Shown here one piece after another: positions 31,343 to 38,721 of a stretch of 43,141 nt of DNA (position 1 is its first letter; each line of letters starts with the position of its first letter). The notes beneath the pieces are model-generated. The model ran no database searches. It was given only the letters and a program-made list of their open reading frames with translations, and had not been told where the DNA came from. Position numbers and translations under genes: made by a program. The stretch comes from Sebaldella sp. S0638 (lineage in GTDB: Bacteria > Fusobacteriota > Fusobacteriia > Fusobacteriales > Leptotrichiaceae), in assembly GCF_024158605.1 (NCBI RefSeq), contig NZ_JAMZGM010000029.1:1-43141 (forward strand), given 5' to 3'.

Positions 31343-32266
31343 ATGGAAGAATCAAAAGAAAAAGAACTGCTTGTAGAACCTCTTGAAAAGTTTTTACACT
31401 TTCAGGAAGTAATACTGGGGAAAAGCTATAATACAATCAGAGGATACAGAAAGGATATAATGCAGTTTGTGGATTATATCAGCGAAAACGAGGAAATTTT
31501 TGATTATAATAAAGTGGAAGTCTTCACTGTAAGATCATTTATAGCTTATTCAAGCAGCAATGAAGTGGGAAAGAGAAGCATAAACAGAAAGATTTCTGCA
31601 CTGCGTACATTTTTTGCATATTTAAAAGAACAGAATATAGTAGAGACAAATAAGCTTATCTATGTGAATATGCCTAAATTCGAAAAGGAACTTCCCACAG
31701 TTCTTACAAAAGAAGATATTAATAAATTAAGAAATGTAATAGATGTATCAAAAGTCACAGGGATAAGAGACCGTCTAATTATAGAATTTTTATATTCAAG
31801 CGGTCTGAGATCCAGTGAGCTTGTAAGTCTGAGCGAGCTTATGATAAACCTTGAGGAGAGGGAAGTAAGAGTGCTTGGAAAAGGAAATAAGGAGAGAGTT
31901 ACTTTTTTCAGTGAGAATGCCCGCAGATGGTATGAGAAATATATCTCTGCCAAGAGAAATGAGTATAAAAACTATACTCCGAATATTGTTTTTGTGAACA
32001 GCAGAGGCGAGAGAATAACTACAAGGTCGCTTAGAAGGCTTATAGCTGACTATGCTGAAAGCGCGGGAATAAATAAAGAAGTTTCACCGCATGTATTCAG
32101 ACATTCTTTTGCGACGACTCTTTTGAATAACAAGGTGGATATAAGATATCTACAGGAACTTTTGGGACACAGCAGCATATCTACCACACAGGTTTATACA
32201 CATGTAAGTAAGGCTCTTTTAAGAGAAATATATATAAAGGCTCATCCTTTGGCAGATGAGGATTAA
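31343..32266 (+). CDS. xerC: Xer-type tyrosine recombinase
   Basis: Resolves chromosome dimers at dif. The 307-aa product has the N-terminal SAM-like core-binding domain (about 12-100) and all catalytic residues: R156 (SSGLRSSEL), K180 (LGKGNKER), H250 and R253 (SPHVFRHSF), H276 (LLGHSS) and Y285 (TQVYTHVS). It follows topA by 13 bases, the conserved topA-xer arrangement of low-GC bacteria, so it is the housekeeping enzyme and not a phage integrase. Whether it is the XerC, XerD or single-XerA type cannot be settled from this window. Confidence 0.92.
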   Translation: MEESKEKELLVEPLEKFLHFQEVILGKSYNTIRGYRKDIMQFVDYISENEEIFDYNKVEVFTVRSFIAYSSSNEVGKRSINRKISALRTFFAYLKEQNIVETNKLIYVNMPKFEKELPTVLTKEDINKLRNVIDVSKVTGIRDRLIIEFLYSSGLRSSELVSLSELMINLEEREVRVLGKGNKERVTFFSENARRWYEKYISAKRNEYKNYTPNIVFVNSRGERITTRSLRRLIADYAESAGINKEVSPHVFRHSFATTLLNNKVDIRYLQELLGHSSISTTQVYTHVSKALLREIYIKAHPLADED

Positions 32267-32280
32267 TATGGAGGAAAAAA

Positions 32281-33420
32281 TTGATAATAAAAAAATGCAG
32301 CGGGTGTGGAATTACCCTGCAAACTGAATTTCCTGAAAAAGCAGGATATGTATCAGAAGAAAAGTTTATAACGGGAACAAATATTTTGTGTCAGAGATGC
32401 TACAAAATCAAACATTACGGAAAACATCAGGATATAGAACTTACAAAGGAAGATTATAAAAAAGAAGTAGAAGATGCAGTAAAAAAATCCGATATTATAC
32501 TTGCAATATTTGATATAATAGACTTCGAGGGGTCATTCAGCGAAGAAATTCTGGATTTTTTGAGAGAGCATAACTCTATTATTATGGTAAATAAAATTGA
32601 TCTTCTGCCTAAGACAATACACCCAAGCGAAATATCAAACTGGGTAAAAGGGCGTCTTGAAGAAGAGGGAATAGTTCCTTATGATATAGCACTGATGAGT
32701 ACAAAGACAAAATACGGAGTAAACGGTGTATTAAGAAAAATAAAAAGCTTTAAAGAAAACGCAACAGCGGTGGTATTGGGAGTTACTAATACAGGGAAAT
32801 CGTCTTTTCTGAATTCCCTTATGGAAAAGGATAAATCTACAATTTCAAAATATCCCGGAACTACTTTGAAAGCTATAAAAAATAAAATAGACGGAACAGA
32901 TATTACAATAGTAGATACTCCGGGACTTATACCGGAAAAAAGAATATCCGATCTTATTGATCCTAAAGAAGCCTTGGCACTGGTTCCAAACAATGAAATA
33001 AACAGAAAGACTTTTAAACTGGATAATAATCAGGTTTTCTTATTTGACGGTCTGATGTGGTTCAGGGTTATTAAGGAAGAGGATGAACAAAATCCTATTT
33101 TTTCTGCATTTGCAGCTAAAGATGTAAAGTTTCACGTAACAAAAGAAGACAGAGTGCAGGATTTACTAAATAAGGACTTTTTTGCCTTCCCTTCAAAAGA
33201 AGAAAAAGACGGTTATTATTCTAATATGAAAAAAGAACTGGTAACTGTAGAGGCTTTTGAGGAGATGGCAATATCAGGACTTGGGTGGATAAATGTAAAA
33301 AGAGGGCCTTTGACAGTAGAGCTTTCTTATCCTGAAAATGTAAAAATAGTCATCAGAAATGGAATAATTAATCCAAAAATTAGGAGAAATAATGAAAAAA
33401 TCAAAAAAGAAAATGACTAA
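32281..33420 (+). CDS. yqeH: Ribosome biogenesis GTPase YqeH
   Basis: Circularly permuted GTPase that helps assemble the 30S ribosomal subunit. An N-terminal treble-clef zinc finger (C6, C9, C37, C40) precedes the permuted G motifs in order: G4 VNKIDLLP, G5 near LMSTK, G1 GVTNTGKSSFLN, G2 in PGTT, and G3 DTPGL. The C-terminal RNA-binding domain follows. The start is a TTG at 32281 with GAGGAAAA just upstream. The 379-aa length is normal. The gene overlaps the next one by 29 bases, so the two should be translated in concert. Confidence 0.93.
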   Translation: MIIKKCSGCGITLQTEFPEKAGYVSEEKFITGTNILCQRCYKIKHYGKHQDIELTKEDYKKEVEDAVKKSDIILAIFDIIDFEGSFSEEILDFLREHNSIIMVNKIDLLPKTIHPSEISNWVKGRLEEEGIVPYDIALMSTKTKYGVNGVLRKIKSFKENATAVVLGVTNTGKSSFLNSLMEKDKSTISKYPGTTLKAIKNKIDGTDITIVDTPGLIPEKRISDLIDPKEALALVPNNEINRKTFKLDNNQVFLFDGLMWFRVIKEEDEQNPIFSAFAAKDVKFHVTKEDRVQDLLNKDFFAFPSKEEKDGYYSNMKKELVTVEAFEEMAISGLGWINVKRGPLTVELSYPENVKIVIRNGIINPKIRRNNEKIKKEND

Positions 33421-33832
33421 AGAAACAAAAATGGCAATACTAAAGTTTTTCATTTTTATATTTATTATTTTCTGTATATTTTCGGTATTTGTATTTTTTC
33501 ATGCTGCAAAAGGCAGAAGACTGAAAAGAGTTACAGTGGAAGTCCAGGCTGAAAAACTTAATAATTCCATAAAGATCTTCAAGGCTTTGGAGGGAAGATA
33601 TCCCGAACTTGCAGGAAACGAAGATAATCTTAAGGAGATCGTGACTTCAAAGGGAGTGAGTTTTCAGGAAATTTATGAAGATGAAAAAGTATTTGCACTT
33701 CCAAAAGATATTAAAAATAAAATAGAAGAAACAAATGCCATAACGCTTGTAAAAGATGAAAAAGGCGGATGGTATTACGATATGGCAAAAGGGACAATAG
33801 AAGCTAACCTGCCTGAAAAGGCTTATAAATAA
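33392..33832 (+). CDS. Membrane-anchored pseudopilin-like protein
   Basis: 146 aa. A basic N-terminus (MKKSKKKMTKETK) and one hydrophobic helix (residues 17-40) anchor it. The rest is periplasmic and reads like the globular part of small type II pseudopilins: VQAEKLNNSIKIFKALEGRYPELAG (about 51-75), then a short beta region and a closing GGWYYDMAKGTIEANL. A prepilin-peptidase site (Gly-Phe before the helix) is absent, so it is at most pilin-like. Its ribosome site (TAGGAG) lies inside yqeH. No secretion genes are nearby. Confidence 0.7.
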   Translation: MKKSKKKMTKETKMAILKFFIFIFIIFCIFSVFVFFHAAKGRRLKRVTVEVQAEKLNNSIKIFKALEGRYPELAGNEDNLKEIVTSKGVSFQEIYEDEKVFALPKDIKNKIEETNAITLVKDEKGGWYYDMAKGTIEANLPEKAYK

Positions 33833-33842
33833 GGAGTGAAGT

Positions 33843-34997
33843 ATGGAAGATTACGCTGAATTGTTAACCAAAAATACAAGAACAAATAGAATGAACCTGC
33901 TGGTGCAGTATGTTGTTATAATAGCAGATATTTTACTGCTGGGATTATTTCTGAAAAACGGTTTCGGGCTGTTTTCAATAGTATTTTTTCTGATTCTGGT
34001 ATTTATTTCTTCATACGGGAATATACTTTTCCTGAAAAAGAGCAGACTGGAAACTTTTGATAATATAGGGAAATATAATAATGAAGAAGTCCGTGATATA
34101 ATAAGCGAGATATTTTTAAATATAAATAAAAAGGAAAAGCCGAATATTTATATTATATCTTCAAGTACAGTTAACGCTTTTGTTACTGACAGCATAATAA
34201 AAGGCATAGCTCCTCTGAATGGTTTATACCTGTCCGAGGATTTATTCAGCAATCTGAAAACTGAAGAATTAAAGTCTGTAATATACCATGAACTCGGACA
34301 TTATTATTATTTTATGAGTCCGTTTTCCAAAAATATCCTTCCTTTGGATATTTTTTCGGTATTATTTCCGTTTTTTCTTTTTTTAGTATCAGGATTTACA
34401 TCAATATTTTCATTATTCTTTCTGGTTTTTTCATTTAGTGCTTTTGTTAGATATCTGACTTTTAAGAATATAAAAGATAATGAGTATCTGAGTGACTTTT
34501 TTTCTGCACAGAAAAACGGTCTTTTGAATATAGTAAACGGATTAATAGTAGTAAGCAAGATAAATGAAATAGACAGTAAAATAGTGAGATACCTTGCAGA
34601 AAGAATAACAAGGGACAAGCAGAGACTTTCTTTTCAGGATTTTGATTTTTATTATGATACTCTGAGAAAAGAAATACCATATGAATTTCAAAACTTTGAT
34701 GAAATATCCCAGCTTATAGATGACTTTTTATATGACGGTTCAGATGAGAATATTCCTGAAATAAATAAGGAAAGTTATTATTATCAGGAGATAGACGGCT
34801 GGGAAAAGTTCGATCTGAATCATGATTTCAGAATTTCTGAAGAAGAGTATCCTTTGCTTATAGAAACTCTTATAAACAGTGAACTTAATGAAACAGCAGA
34901 GCAGAAAGTCTATGATGAACGTTATAATATTACGCATCCTTCATTAAGAAACAGAATATTGTTTTTAGAGGATAACAAAGAATATCTGGATATTTAG
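33843..34997 (+). CDS. M48-family membrane metallopeptidase with EF-hand-like loop
   Basis: 384 aa, HtpX/Ste24-like. Zinc is bound by H149 and H153 in YHELGH, with E150 catalytic and E214 in KDNEYLSDFF as third ligand. Four membrane helices lie at about 22-36, 42-60, 165-182 and 186-204. The C-terminal THPSLRNRILFL is the standard M48 closing motif. Between the peptidase core and that motif, residues 324-335 read D-L-N-H-D-F-R-I-S-E-E-E, a match to the EF-hand calcium loop except that position 6 is Phe and not Gly. It may be calcium-tuned. It lies 10 bases after the pseudopilin-like gene. Confidence 0.88.
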   Translation: MEDYAELLTKNTRTNRMNLLVQYVVIIADILLLGLFLKNGFGLFSIVFFLILVFISSYGNILFLKKSRLETFDNIGKYNNEEVRDIISEIFLNINKKEKPNIYIISSSTVNAFVTDSIIKGIAPLNGLYLSEDLFSNLKTEELKSVIYHELGHYYYFMSPFSKNILPLDIFSVLFPFFLFLVSGFTSIFSLFFLVFSFSAFVRYLTFKNIKDNEYLSDFFSAQKNGLLNIVNGLIVVSKINEIDSKIVRYLAERITRDKQRLSFQDFDFYYDTLRKEIPYEFQNFDEISQLIDDFLYDGSDENIPEINKESYYYQEIDGWEKFDLNHDFRISEEEYPLLIETLINSELNETAEQKVYDERYNITHPSLRNRILFLEDNKEYLDI

Positions 34998-35019
34998 GTT
35001 TATAGATAAAGGCGGTAAA

Positions 35020-36090
35020 ATGTATATTTTGATAATATCTGTAATAATAGCAGTTTTAGCTTATTTGAGATATTTTCCCCTTGGTTATGATGAAGAGAAA
35101 CACATAGAAGAAATAATGAATCAAAATAAAAAGGACTTTTATTCCGGGAATTTCAGAAAAAGATACTTTAATCCGTGGAAAAAAGATAACAGAAATATAT
35201 TTCACAGTATAAAATGGTTTTTGGAGAAAAAACCGGATTATAATTATGAAAAGGGGAAGTATTTTCCCAAGAATAATAGTATTACAGCAGAAGAACTGAA
35301 AAATTTGCTTAATAGTGAAAAAGACTTTATAATATGGATAGGGCATAATACTACTCTTATAAAATTAAGAGAGCATTTTTTCCTGTGTGATCCTGTTTTT
35401 TCAGAAAAGATATTTTTTACCAAAAGACGTACAAGGGTTGGAATAGATGTGGAAACATTAAATAAGGCATTTGAAGGTAAAAGGCTTAATGTTCTTATTA
35501 CTCATAACCATTATGATCATTTGGATATGAATTCATTGAAAAAGCTAAATATAACAGGTTATGTTTATATGCCTGCGGGAGTGAAAAAACTCTTTAGGGA
35601 TATGGGAATAAAAGAGATCAGGGAAATGAACTGGCGGGAAAGCACAGTGCTTGGAGGACTTACAATTAATTTTCTTCCTGCACAGCACTATTCACACAGA
35701 ATAGCACAAGGGAAAAACAGGTCTTTGTGGGGCAGCTATATTATAGAAACCGAAAGCGGGGATGTTTTCATAGGAGGAGATTCAGGTTATTTCGGCGGAT
35801 ATAAGGAGTTCGGAGAAAGATTCAATGTGAAATACGCTGTTCTTCCTGTGGGGGGATACGAGACAAGATGGTTTGCGGCTTATGAGCATATGAATGTGGA
35901 AGATTCTCTCAGGGCAGCTGAGGATTTGAAATGTGATGTTATGATTCCTGTACATTGGGGAGCATTTCATCTGGGAGTAGAGCCTCCTGATTATACAGGT
36001 TTTAGATTTGACGAGATAGTAAAAAATAATAAAAATATCGCAGATACAATAAAATTAATTAATTTAGGAGAAGTATTTTTTCTTTGTTAA
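35020..36090 (+). CDS. MBL-fold metallohydrolase, NAPE-PLD-like
   Basis: 356 aa. An N-terminal hydrophobic segment (about 1-18) may anchor it. The metallo-beta-lactamase motif THNHYDHLD gives H162, H164, D166 and H167. The other ligands fit PAQHYS (third His), GGDSGY (bridging Asp) and VHWG (last His). The opening WIGHNTTLIKL and the PAQHYSHR segment are typical of NAPE-PLD/UlaG-like hydrolases, which act on phospholipid-like or cyclic phosphate esters. The substrate is not known. It has its own ribosome site (AAAGGCGG) 22 bases after the peptidase gene. Confidence 0.87.
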   Translation: MYILIISVIIAVLAYLRYFPLGYDEEKHIEEIMNQNKKDFYSGNFRKRYFNPWKKDNRNIFHSIKWFLEKKPDYNYEKGKYFPKNNSITAEELKNLLNSEKDFIIWIGHNTTLIKLREHFFLCDPVFSEKIFFTKRRTRVGIDVETLNKAFEGKRLNVLITHNHYDHLDMNSLKKLNITGYVYMPAGVKKLFRDMGIKEIREMNWRESTVLGGLTINFLPAQHYSHRIAQGKNRSLWGSYIIETESGDVFIGGDSGYFGGYKEFGERFNVKYAVLPVGGYETRWFAAYEHMNVEDSLRAAEDLKCDVMIPVHWGAFHLGVEPPDYTGFRFDEIVKNNKNIADTIKLINLGEVFFLC

Positions 36091-36106
36091 TGGAAAGGTA
36101 TACAAA

Positions 36107-36553
36107 ATGGATTATGAGCTTTTACTAAAGAGTTATGCGGGACTTGTGGAGAATGAAAATGATTTTACAGCAACACTGGCAAATACAAGTGCATTTATAT
36201 TTAATACTGTAAAGGGATTGAACTGGGCGGGATTTTATCTGTCGTCAGGAGAGGAACTGATATTAGGGCCTTTTCAGGGGAAACCTGCATGTACCAGAAT
36301 AAAATACGGAAACGGGGTATGCGGAACTGCGGTGAGCAGGGATGCGACTATGGTCGTGGATAATGTCCATGAATTCGAGGGACATATAGCATGTGACGGC
36401 GCTTCGAATTCTGAGATAGTAGTTCCTTTACATAAAAATGGAGTAATAATAGGTGTATTGGATGTAGACAGTCCGGAATTTTCAAGGTTCGGGAGTGAAG
36501 AGAAAGAGTTTTTTGAAAAGATCGCAAAGATCATAGAAGAAAAAATCCAATAA
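36107..36553 (+). CDS. msrC: Free methionine-(R)-sulfoxide reductase (GAF domain)
   Basis: Reduces free Met-R-O, repairing oxidised methionine. A single GAF domain of 148 aa has the three conserved cysteines of the fRMsr family: C62 in GKPACTRI, C72 in GVCGTA and C96 in GHIACDGASNSEIVVP. DVDSP closes the substrate pocket. The length is normal and all motifs are intact. It lies 17 bases after the MBL-fold gene and 13 before the ArsR gene. A redox-repair enzyme beside a metal sensor fits a stress-response cluster, but this is inference. Confidence 0.93.
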   Translation: MDYELLLKSYAGLVENENDFTATLANTSAFIFNTVKGLNWAGFYLSSGEELILGPFQGKPACTRIKYGNGVCGTAVSRDATMVVDNVHEFEGHIACDGASNSEIVVPLHKNGVIIGVLDVDSPEFSRFGSEEKEFFEKIAKIIEEKIQ

Positions 36554-36565
36554 CGGAGGAAGATT

Positions 36566-36847
36566 ATGGAAGTGGAATATTTAGAAAAACTGGCTGAATT
36601 TTTTAAGGTATTCGGCGACAGAACAAGACTTAATATATTAAAACTGTTGTTGGAGCAGGAACTGAATGTAACGGAAATATCAGAAAAACTGGATATGAAC
36701 AGTTCGGCAATATCACATCAGTTACGTGTGCTGAGAGCGGCTAATCTGGTGAAGACCAGAAAAGACGGGAAGGAAGTGTTTTATATGCTTTCTGATGACC
36801 ATGTAAAGAAGATTTATGAGGTAGGATTGGAACACGTTATGGAGTAA
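36566..36847 (+). CDS. ArsR/SmtB-family metal-sensing repressor
   Basis: 93 aa winged helix-turn-helix repressor (GDRTRLNILKLLL, VTEISEKLDMNSSAISHQLRVL). The C-terminal helix carries D77, H79, H90 and E93, spaced n, n+2, n+13 and n+16. This is exactly the alpha-5 metal site of SmtB/CzrA-type zinc or cobalt sensors (Asp, His, His, His or Glu). There is no cysteine, which excludes the ArsR arsenic site. It therefore probably senses Zn, Co or Ni and releases DNA on binding. Its targets are not seen; the 155-aa gene after it (19 bases away) is the nearest candidate. A CGGAGGAAG ribosome site precedes the ATG. Confidence 0.93.
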   Translation: MEVEYLEKLAEFFKVFGDRTRLNILKLLLEQELNVTEISEKLDMNSSAISHQLRVLRAANLVKTRKDGKEVFYMLSDDHVKKIYEVGLEHVME

Positions 36848-36866
36848 GTAATATAAGGGGGATTAT

Positions 36867-37334
36867 ATGGTAAGTAAAGAGGTGGGGAAATATATTAATA
36901 CCGCTTTGAGATGTATACCTTCGGAGGAATTAGAGGAACTTCCGAGAACGGTATATAATCTTCCTCAGTGGCATAGTTATGAGCATAATATTTGGGAATA
37001 TGGGGAAAGGATCAGGCAGATATTATTAGAAAACAGTAAGATTCAGTTATTAGACAGTCAGATAGAAAAAATAATAGAAATTATTAATAATCCCTTGGCC
37101 AAAAGAGGGCGTCAGACTTTTATCTGGTTATTAGGCAAAAGAAAGTATGCCGGTTTGGCTCCGAGAATTATTGATCAGATTTATGATGATGATGTTTCAT
37201 TGCATATTTTTGATACAGTCTATAAAATGAGGGCATTGGGTTATGAAAAAGAAATTTTGGACTTTCAGGAAAGATTTAAGCCGCTAGCAGCGGAGAGAAA
37301 GAAAATAGCGAGATATTTGGCCGGGTTTAAGTAA
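36867..37334 (+). CDS. Helical protein of unknown function
   Basis: 155 aa, cytosolic, no signal peptide. It is mostly helical, with basic/aromatic pairs (LGKRKYAGLAPRIIDQIYDDDV and HIFDTVYKMRALGYEKEILD) that look like one or two HEAT-like repeats. The N-terminal half has LPQWHSYEHNIWEYGERIRQ. I know no family for it. It follows the ArsR-type gene by 19 bases, has a GGGGGAT ribosome site and ends before a terminator at 37399, so it is the last gene of that unit and probably under the metal sensor. Confidence 0.7.
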   Translation: MVSKEVGKYINTALRCIPSEELEELPRTVYNLPQWHSYEHNIWEYGERIRQILLENSKIQLLDSQIEKIIEIINNPLAKRGRQTFIWLLGKRKYAGLAPRIIDQIYDDDVSLHIFDTVYKMRALGYEKEILDFQERFKPLAAERKKIARYLAGFK

Positions 37335-37398
37335 AGTGCTTTCTATGTTCTATGCAGAGGTATTTTGATTTTGTATTATATTTATATTTTAATATATT

Positions 37399-37434
37399 GT
37401 GTTGATTTGAGTTTATTTTTATCAACACTTTTTT
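37399..37434 (+). terminator. Terminator after the ArsR unit
   Basis: GTGTTGAT (37399-37406) pairs perfectly with ATCAACAC (37421-37428), followed by TTTTTT. Confidence 0.8.
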
Positions 37435-37454
37435 AATTTTAAATAAAATATTGG

Positions 37455-37482
37455 TGGACATTTAGTGGCTGACTGGTATAAA
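37455..37482 (+). promoter_or_regulatory. Promoter for the AbrB-like gene remnant
   Basis: TGGACA at 37455-37460, a 16-bp spacer and TATAAA at 37477-37482. A strong AAGGGAGGG site follows before the ATG at 37509. Confidence 0.5.
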
Positions 37483-37508
37483 ATAAATGTATAAGTAAGG
37501 GAGGGACA

Positions 37509-37672
37509 ATGGAAAAAAGAAATGTAAGGGTTTCTTTTCACAGAGCAGGTAACGGAAGGGTGCAAGAATTAAACTTTCTATACCATGGCTGCGAAAATTA
37601 GGAGTTTCAGAAGAGGAAAAAGATGTAATACTTACCTATGATGAAAAGAAAATAACTTTGGAAAAGAAATAA
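37509..37672 (+). pseudogene. AbrB/MazE-like antitoxin gene with a frameshift
   Basis: The first frame (ATG at 37509) begins MEKRNVRVSFHRAGNGR, and a second frame continues with ARIKLSIPWLRKLGVSEEEK and ends in LTYDEKKITLEKK at the TAA 37670-37672. Joined, they give about 54 residues of a swapped-hairpin AbrB/SpoVT-type domain of the kind found in small antitoxins and transition regulators. The break falls near 37557-37562, where one base seems missing. A good ribosome site and promoter remain, so the gene decayed recently, or the sequence has an error, or the gene uses frameshifting. A frame open from just after the stop to 37791 follows. Confidence 0.65.
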
Positions 37673-37791
37673 AAAATCTCCTGTCAATCCTTATTTAGAA
37701 TAACAGGAGAAATACAGTCTAATAAAAGACTAGACATCACTAATTATACTGTATTGACTCCGGAAAATCAAATTTTAGTAGGAATAGCATG
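37673..37791 (+). pseudogene. Open remnant frame without a start
   Basis: Directly after the antitoxin stop, the same frame stays open for 39 codons to a TGA at 37789-37791 that overlaps the next ATG as ATGA. Its end reads KRLDITNYTVLTPENQILVGIA, which looks like real protein. No start codon with a ribosome site is present. It may be the tail of a gene lost by deletion. The family is unknown. Confidence 0.25.
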
Positions 37792-38013
37792 AATAATGCA
37801 GAAGTATTTAATATGCTAGTCAAGAGGGAATTAATAGAAAATTTTTCTTTGACTAAATTAAACAGAAAAATTATGAAATTAGAAAATGAATTCAAGGAAA
37901 AATATGGCGATGAGGTATTTCATGATTATTATGAAATAGCGGAACTCTCAATTGAAGAATTATCAGAGTATATAAGTCTTTGTTTTGAAATGGGGGAAAA
38001 GGAAGCTTTATAA
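37789..38013 (+). CDS. Small protein of unknown function beside the antitoxin remnant
   Basis: 74 aa, acidic, helical, no signal peptide (MNNAEVFNMLVKRELIENFS at the start, YYEIAELSIEELSEYISLCF near the end). The ATG overlaps the stop of the preceding open frame, a pattern of translational coupling, and TAGGAAT upstream is a weak ribosome site. A strong hairpin terminator follows within 10 bases. Its place behind a broken AbrB-type antitoxin gene suggests a partner of a former toxin-antitoxin or regulatory cassette, but the sequence resembles no toxin I know. Confidence 0.55.
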   Translation: MNNAEVFNMLVKRELIENFSLTKLNRKIMKLENEFKEKYGDEVFHDYYEIAELSIEELSEYISLCFEMGEKEAL

Positions 38014-38020
38014 AAATTCT

Positions 38021-38066
38021 GTCGATCTCTGGTAGGGATAAAAATACCGGAGATCGACAATCTTTT
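38021..38066 (+). terminator. Strong terminator before the CRISPR leader
   Basis: A 14-bp stem (GTCGATCTCTGGTA at 38021-38034 with TACCGGAGATCGAC at 38045-38058, one G:U pair) and a T-rich tail. It insulates the CRISPR leader from upstream transcription. Confidence 0.85.
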
Positions 38067-38199
38067 ATTTTATAGTTATTTGAGTGTGTTTTTGGCTTAA
38101 ATATGACATTTTTGTGTCATGGTTATGACAGACGAAAAAAAGTGGTCGACAGAAATGTTTATTTGAGGTATAATAAATAAAAGTTTTGTGGGGGGATGG
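38067..38199 (+). promoter_or_regulatory. CRISPR leader with promoter
   Basis: AT-rich sequence directly 5' of the first repeat. TCGACA at 38146-38151 and a perfect TATAAT at 38169-38174 are 17 bp apart, so transcription would start near 38181 and enter the first repeat at 38200. Upstream, ATGACA occurs at 38103 and 38125 with an inverted TGTCAT at 38115, a possible binding site. A G-run (GGGGGGATGG) abuts the first repeat. Confidence 0.7.
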
Positions 38200-38696
38200 G
38201 TATTAATATAACTATCTTAGAATGTAAATATCAATCTCCAGCACTCTTTCGGTGTTAATCTTCTTGTATTAATATAACTATCTTAGAATGTAAATGAATA
38301 TAAACTCTCTGAAATTGTTTCATTATATAAAGGTATTAATATAACTATCTTAGAATGTAAATTAATTAGTTGTAATACAACAATTGTGATCCATATAAGT
38401 ATTAATATAACTATCTTAGAATGTAAATCTTGAACATCTACTCCGGCTGTCAAAACTCTCACATCGTATTAATATAACTATCTTAGAATGTAAATTAAAT
38501 TAAACAAATTTCCCATGTAGTCAAGAAAAAAGTATTAATATAACTATCTTAGAATGTAAATGTTCCATCATTGCGTCAACGAATTCTTCCAGTTCTTCAG
38601 TATTAATATAACTATCTTAGAATGTAAATTCATGTCTCACCTCAATAGACTATCTGAAAATACGGCGTATTAATATAACTATCTTAGAATGTAAAT
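38200..38696 (+). CRISPR. Type I-B-like CRISPR array, 8 repeats and 7 internal spacers
   Basis: Eight identical 30-base repeats start at 38200, 38266, 38333, 38399, 38466, 38532, 38600 and 38667. Each begins GTATTAATATAACTATC and ends TTAGAATGTAAAT. Spacers are 36-38 bases, and an eighth, 35 bases, lies between the last intact repeat and the degenerate one at 38732. The closing ATGTAAAT resembles the 5' handle of C. difficile-type I-B repeats, which also end GGAATGTAAAT. Orientation is +: the promoter lies on the left and decay on the right. No cas gene occurs in the window, so the array depends on a cas operon elsewhere or is an orphan. Confidence 0.97.
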
Positions 38697-38721
38697 TTTA
38701 CTCCTGATTGTCCTAACATAT

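Noticed and set aside
31343-32266. Tyrosine recombinase as a mobile-element integrase
   Set aside because: It follows topA in the conserved housekeeping order, has Xer length and motifs, and there is no att site, cargo or composition shift around it.
38200-38696. CRISPR array transcribed from the minus strand
   Set aside because: The promoter lies at the left end, repeat decay is at the right end, and the closing ATGTAAAT on the + strand matches the known I-B handle.
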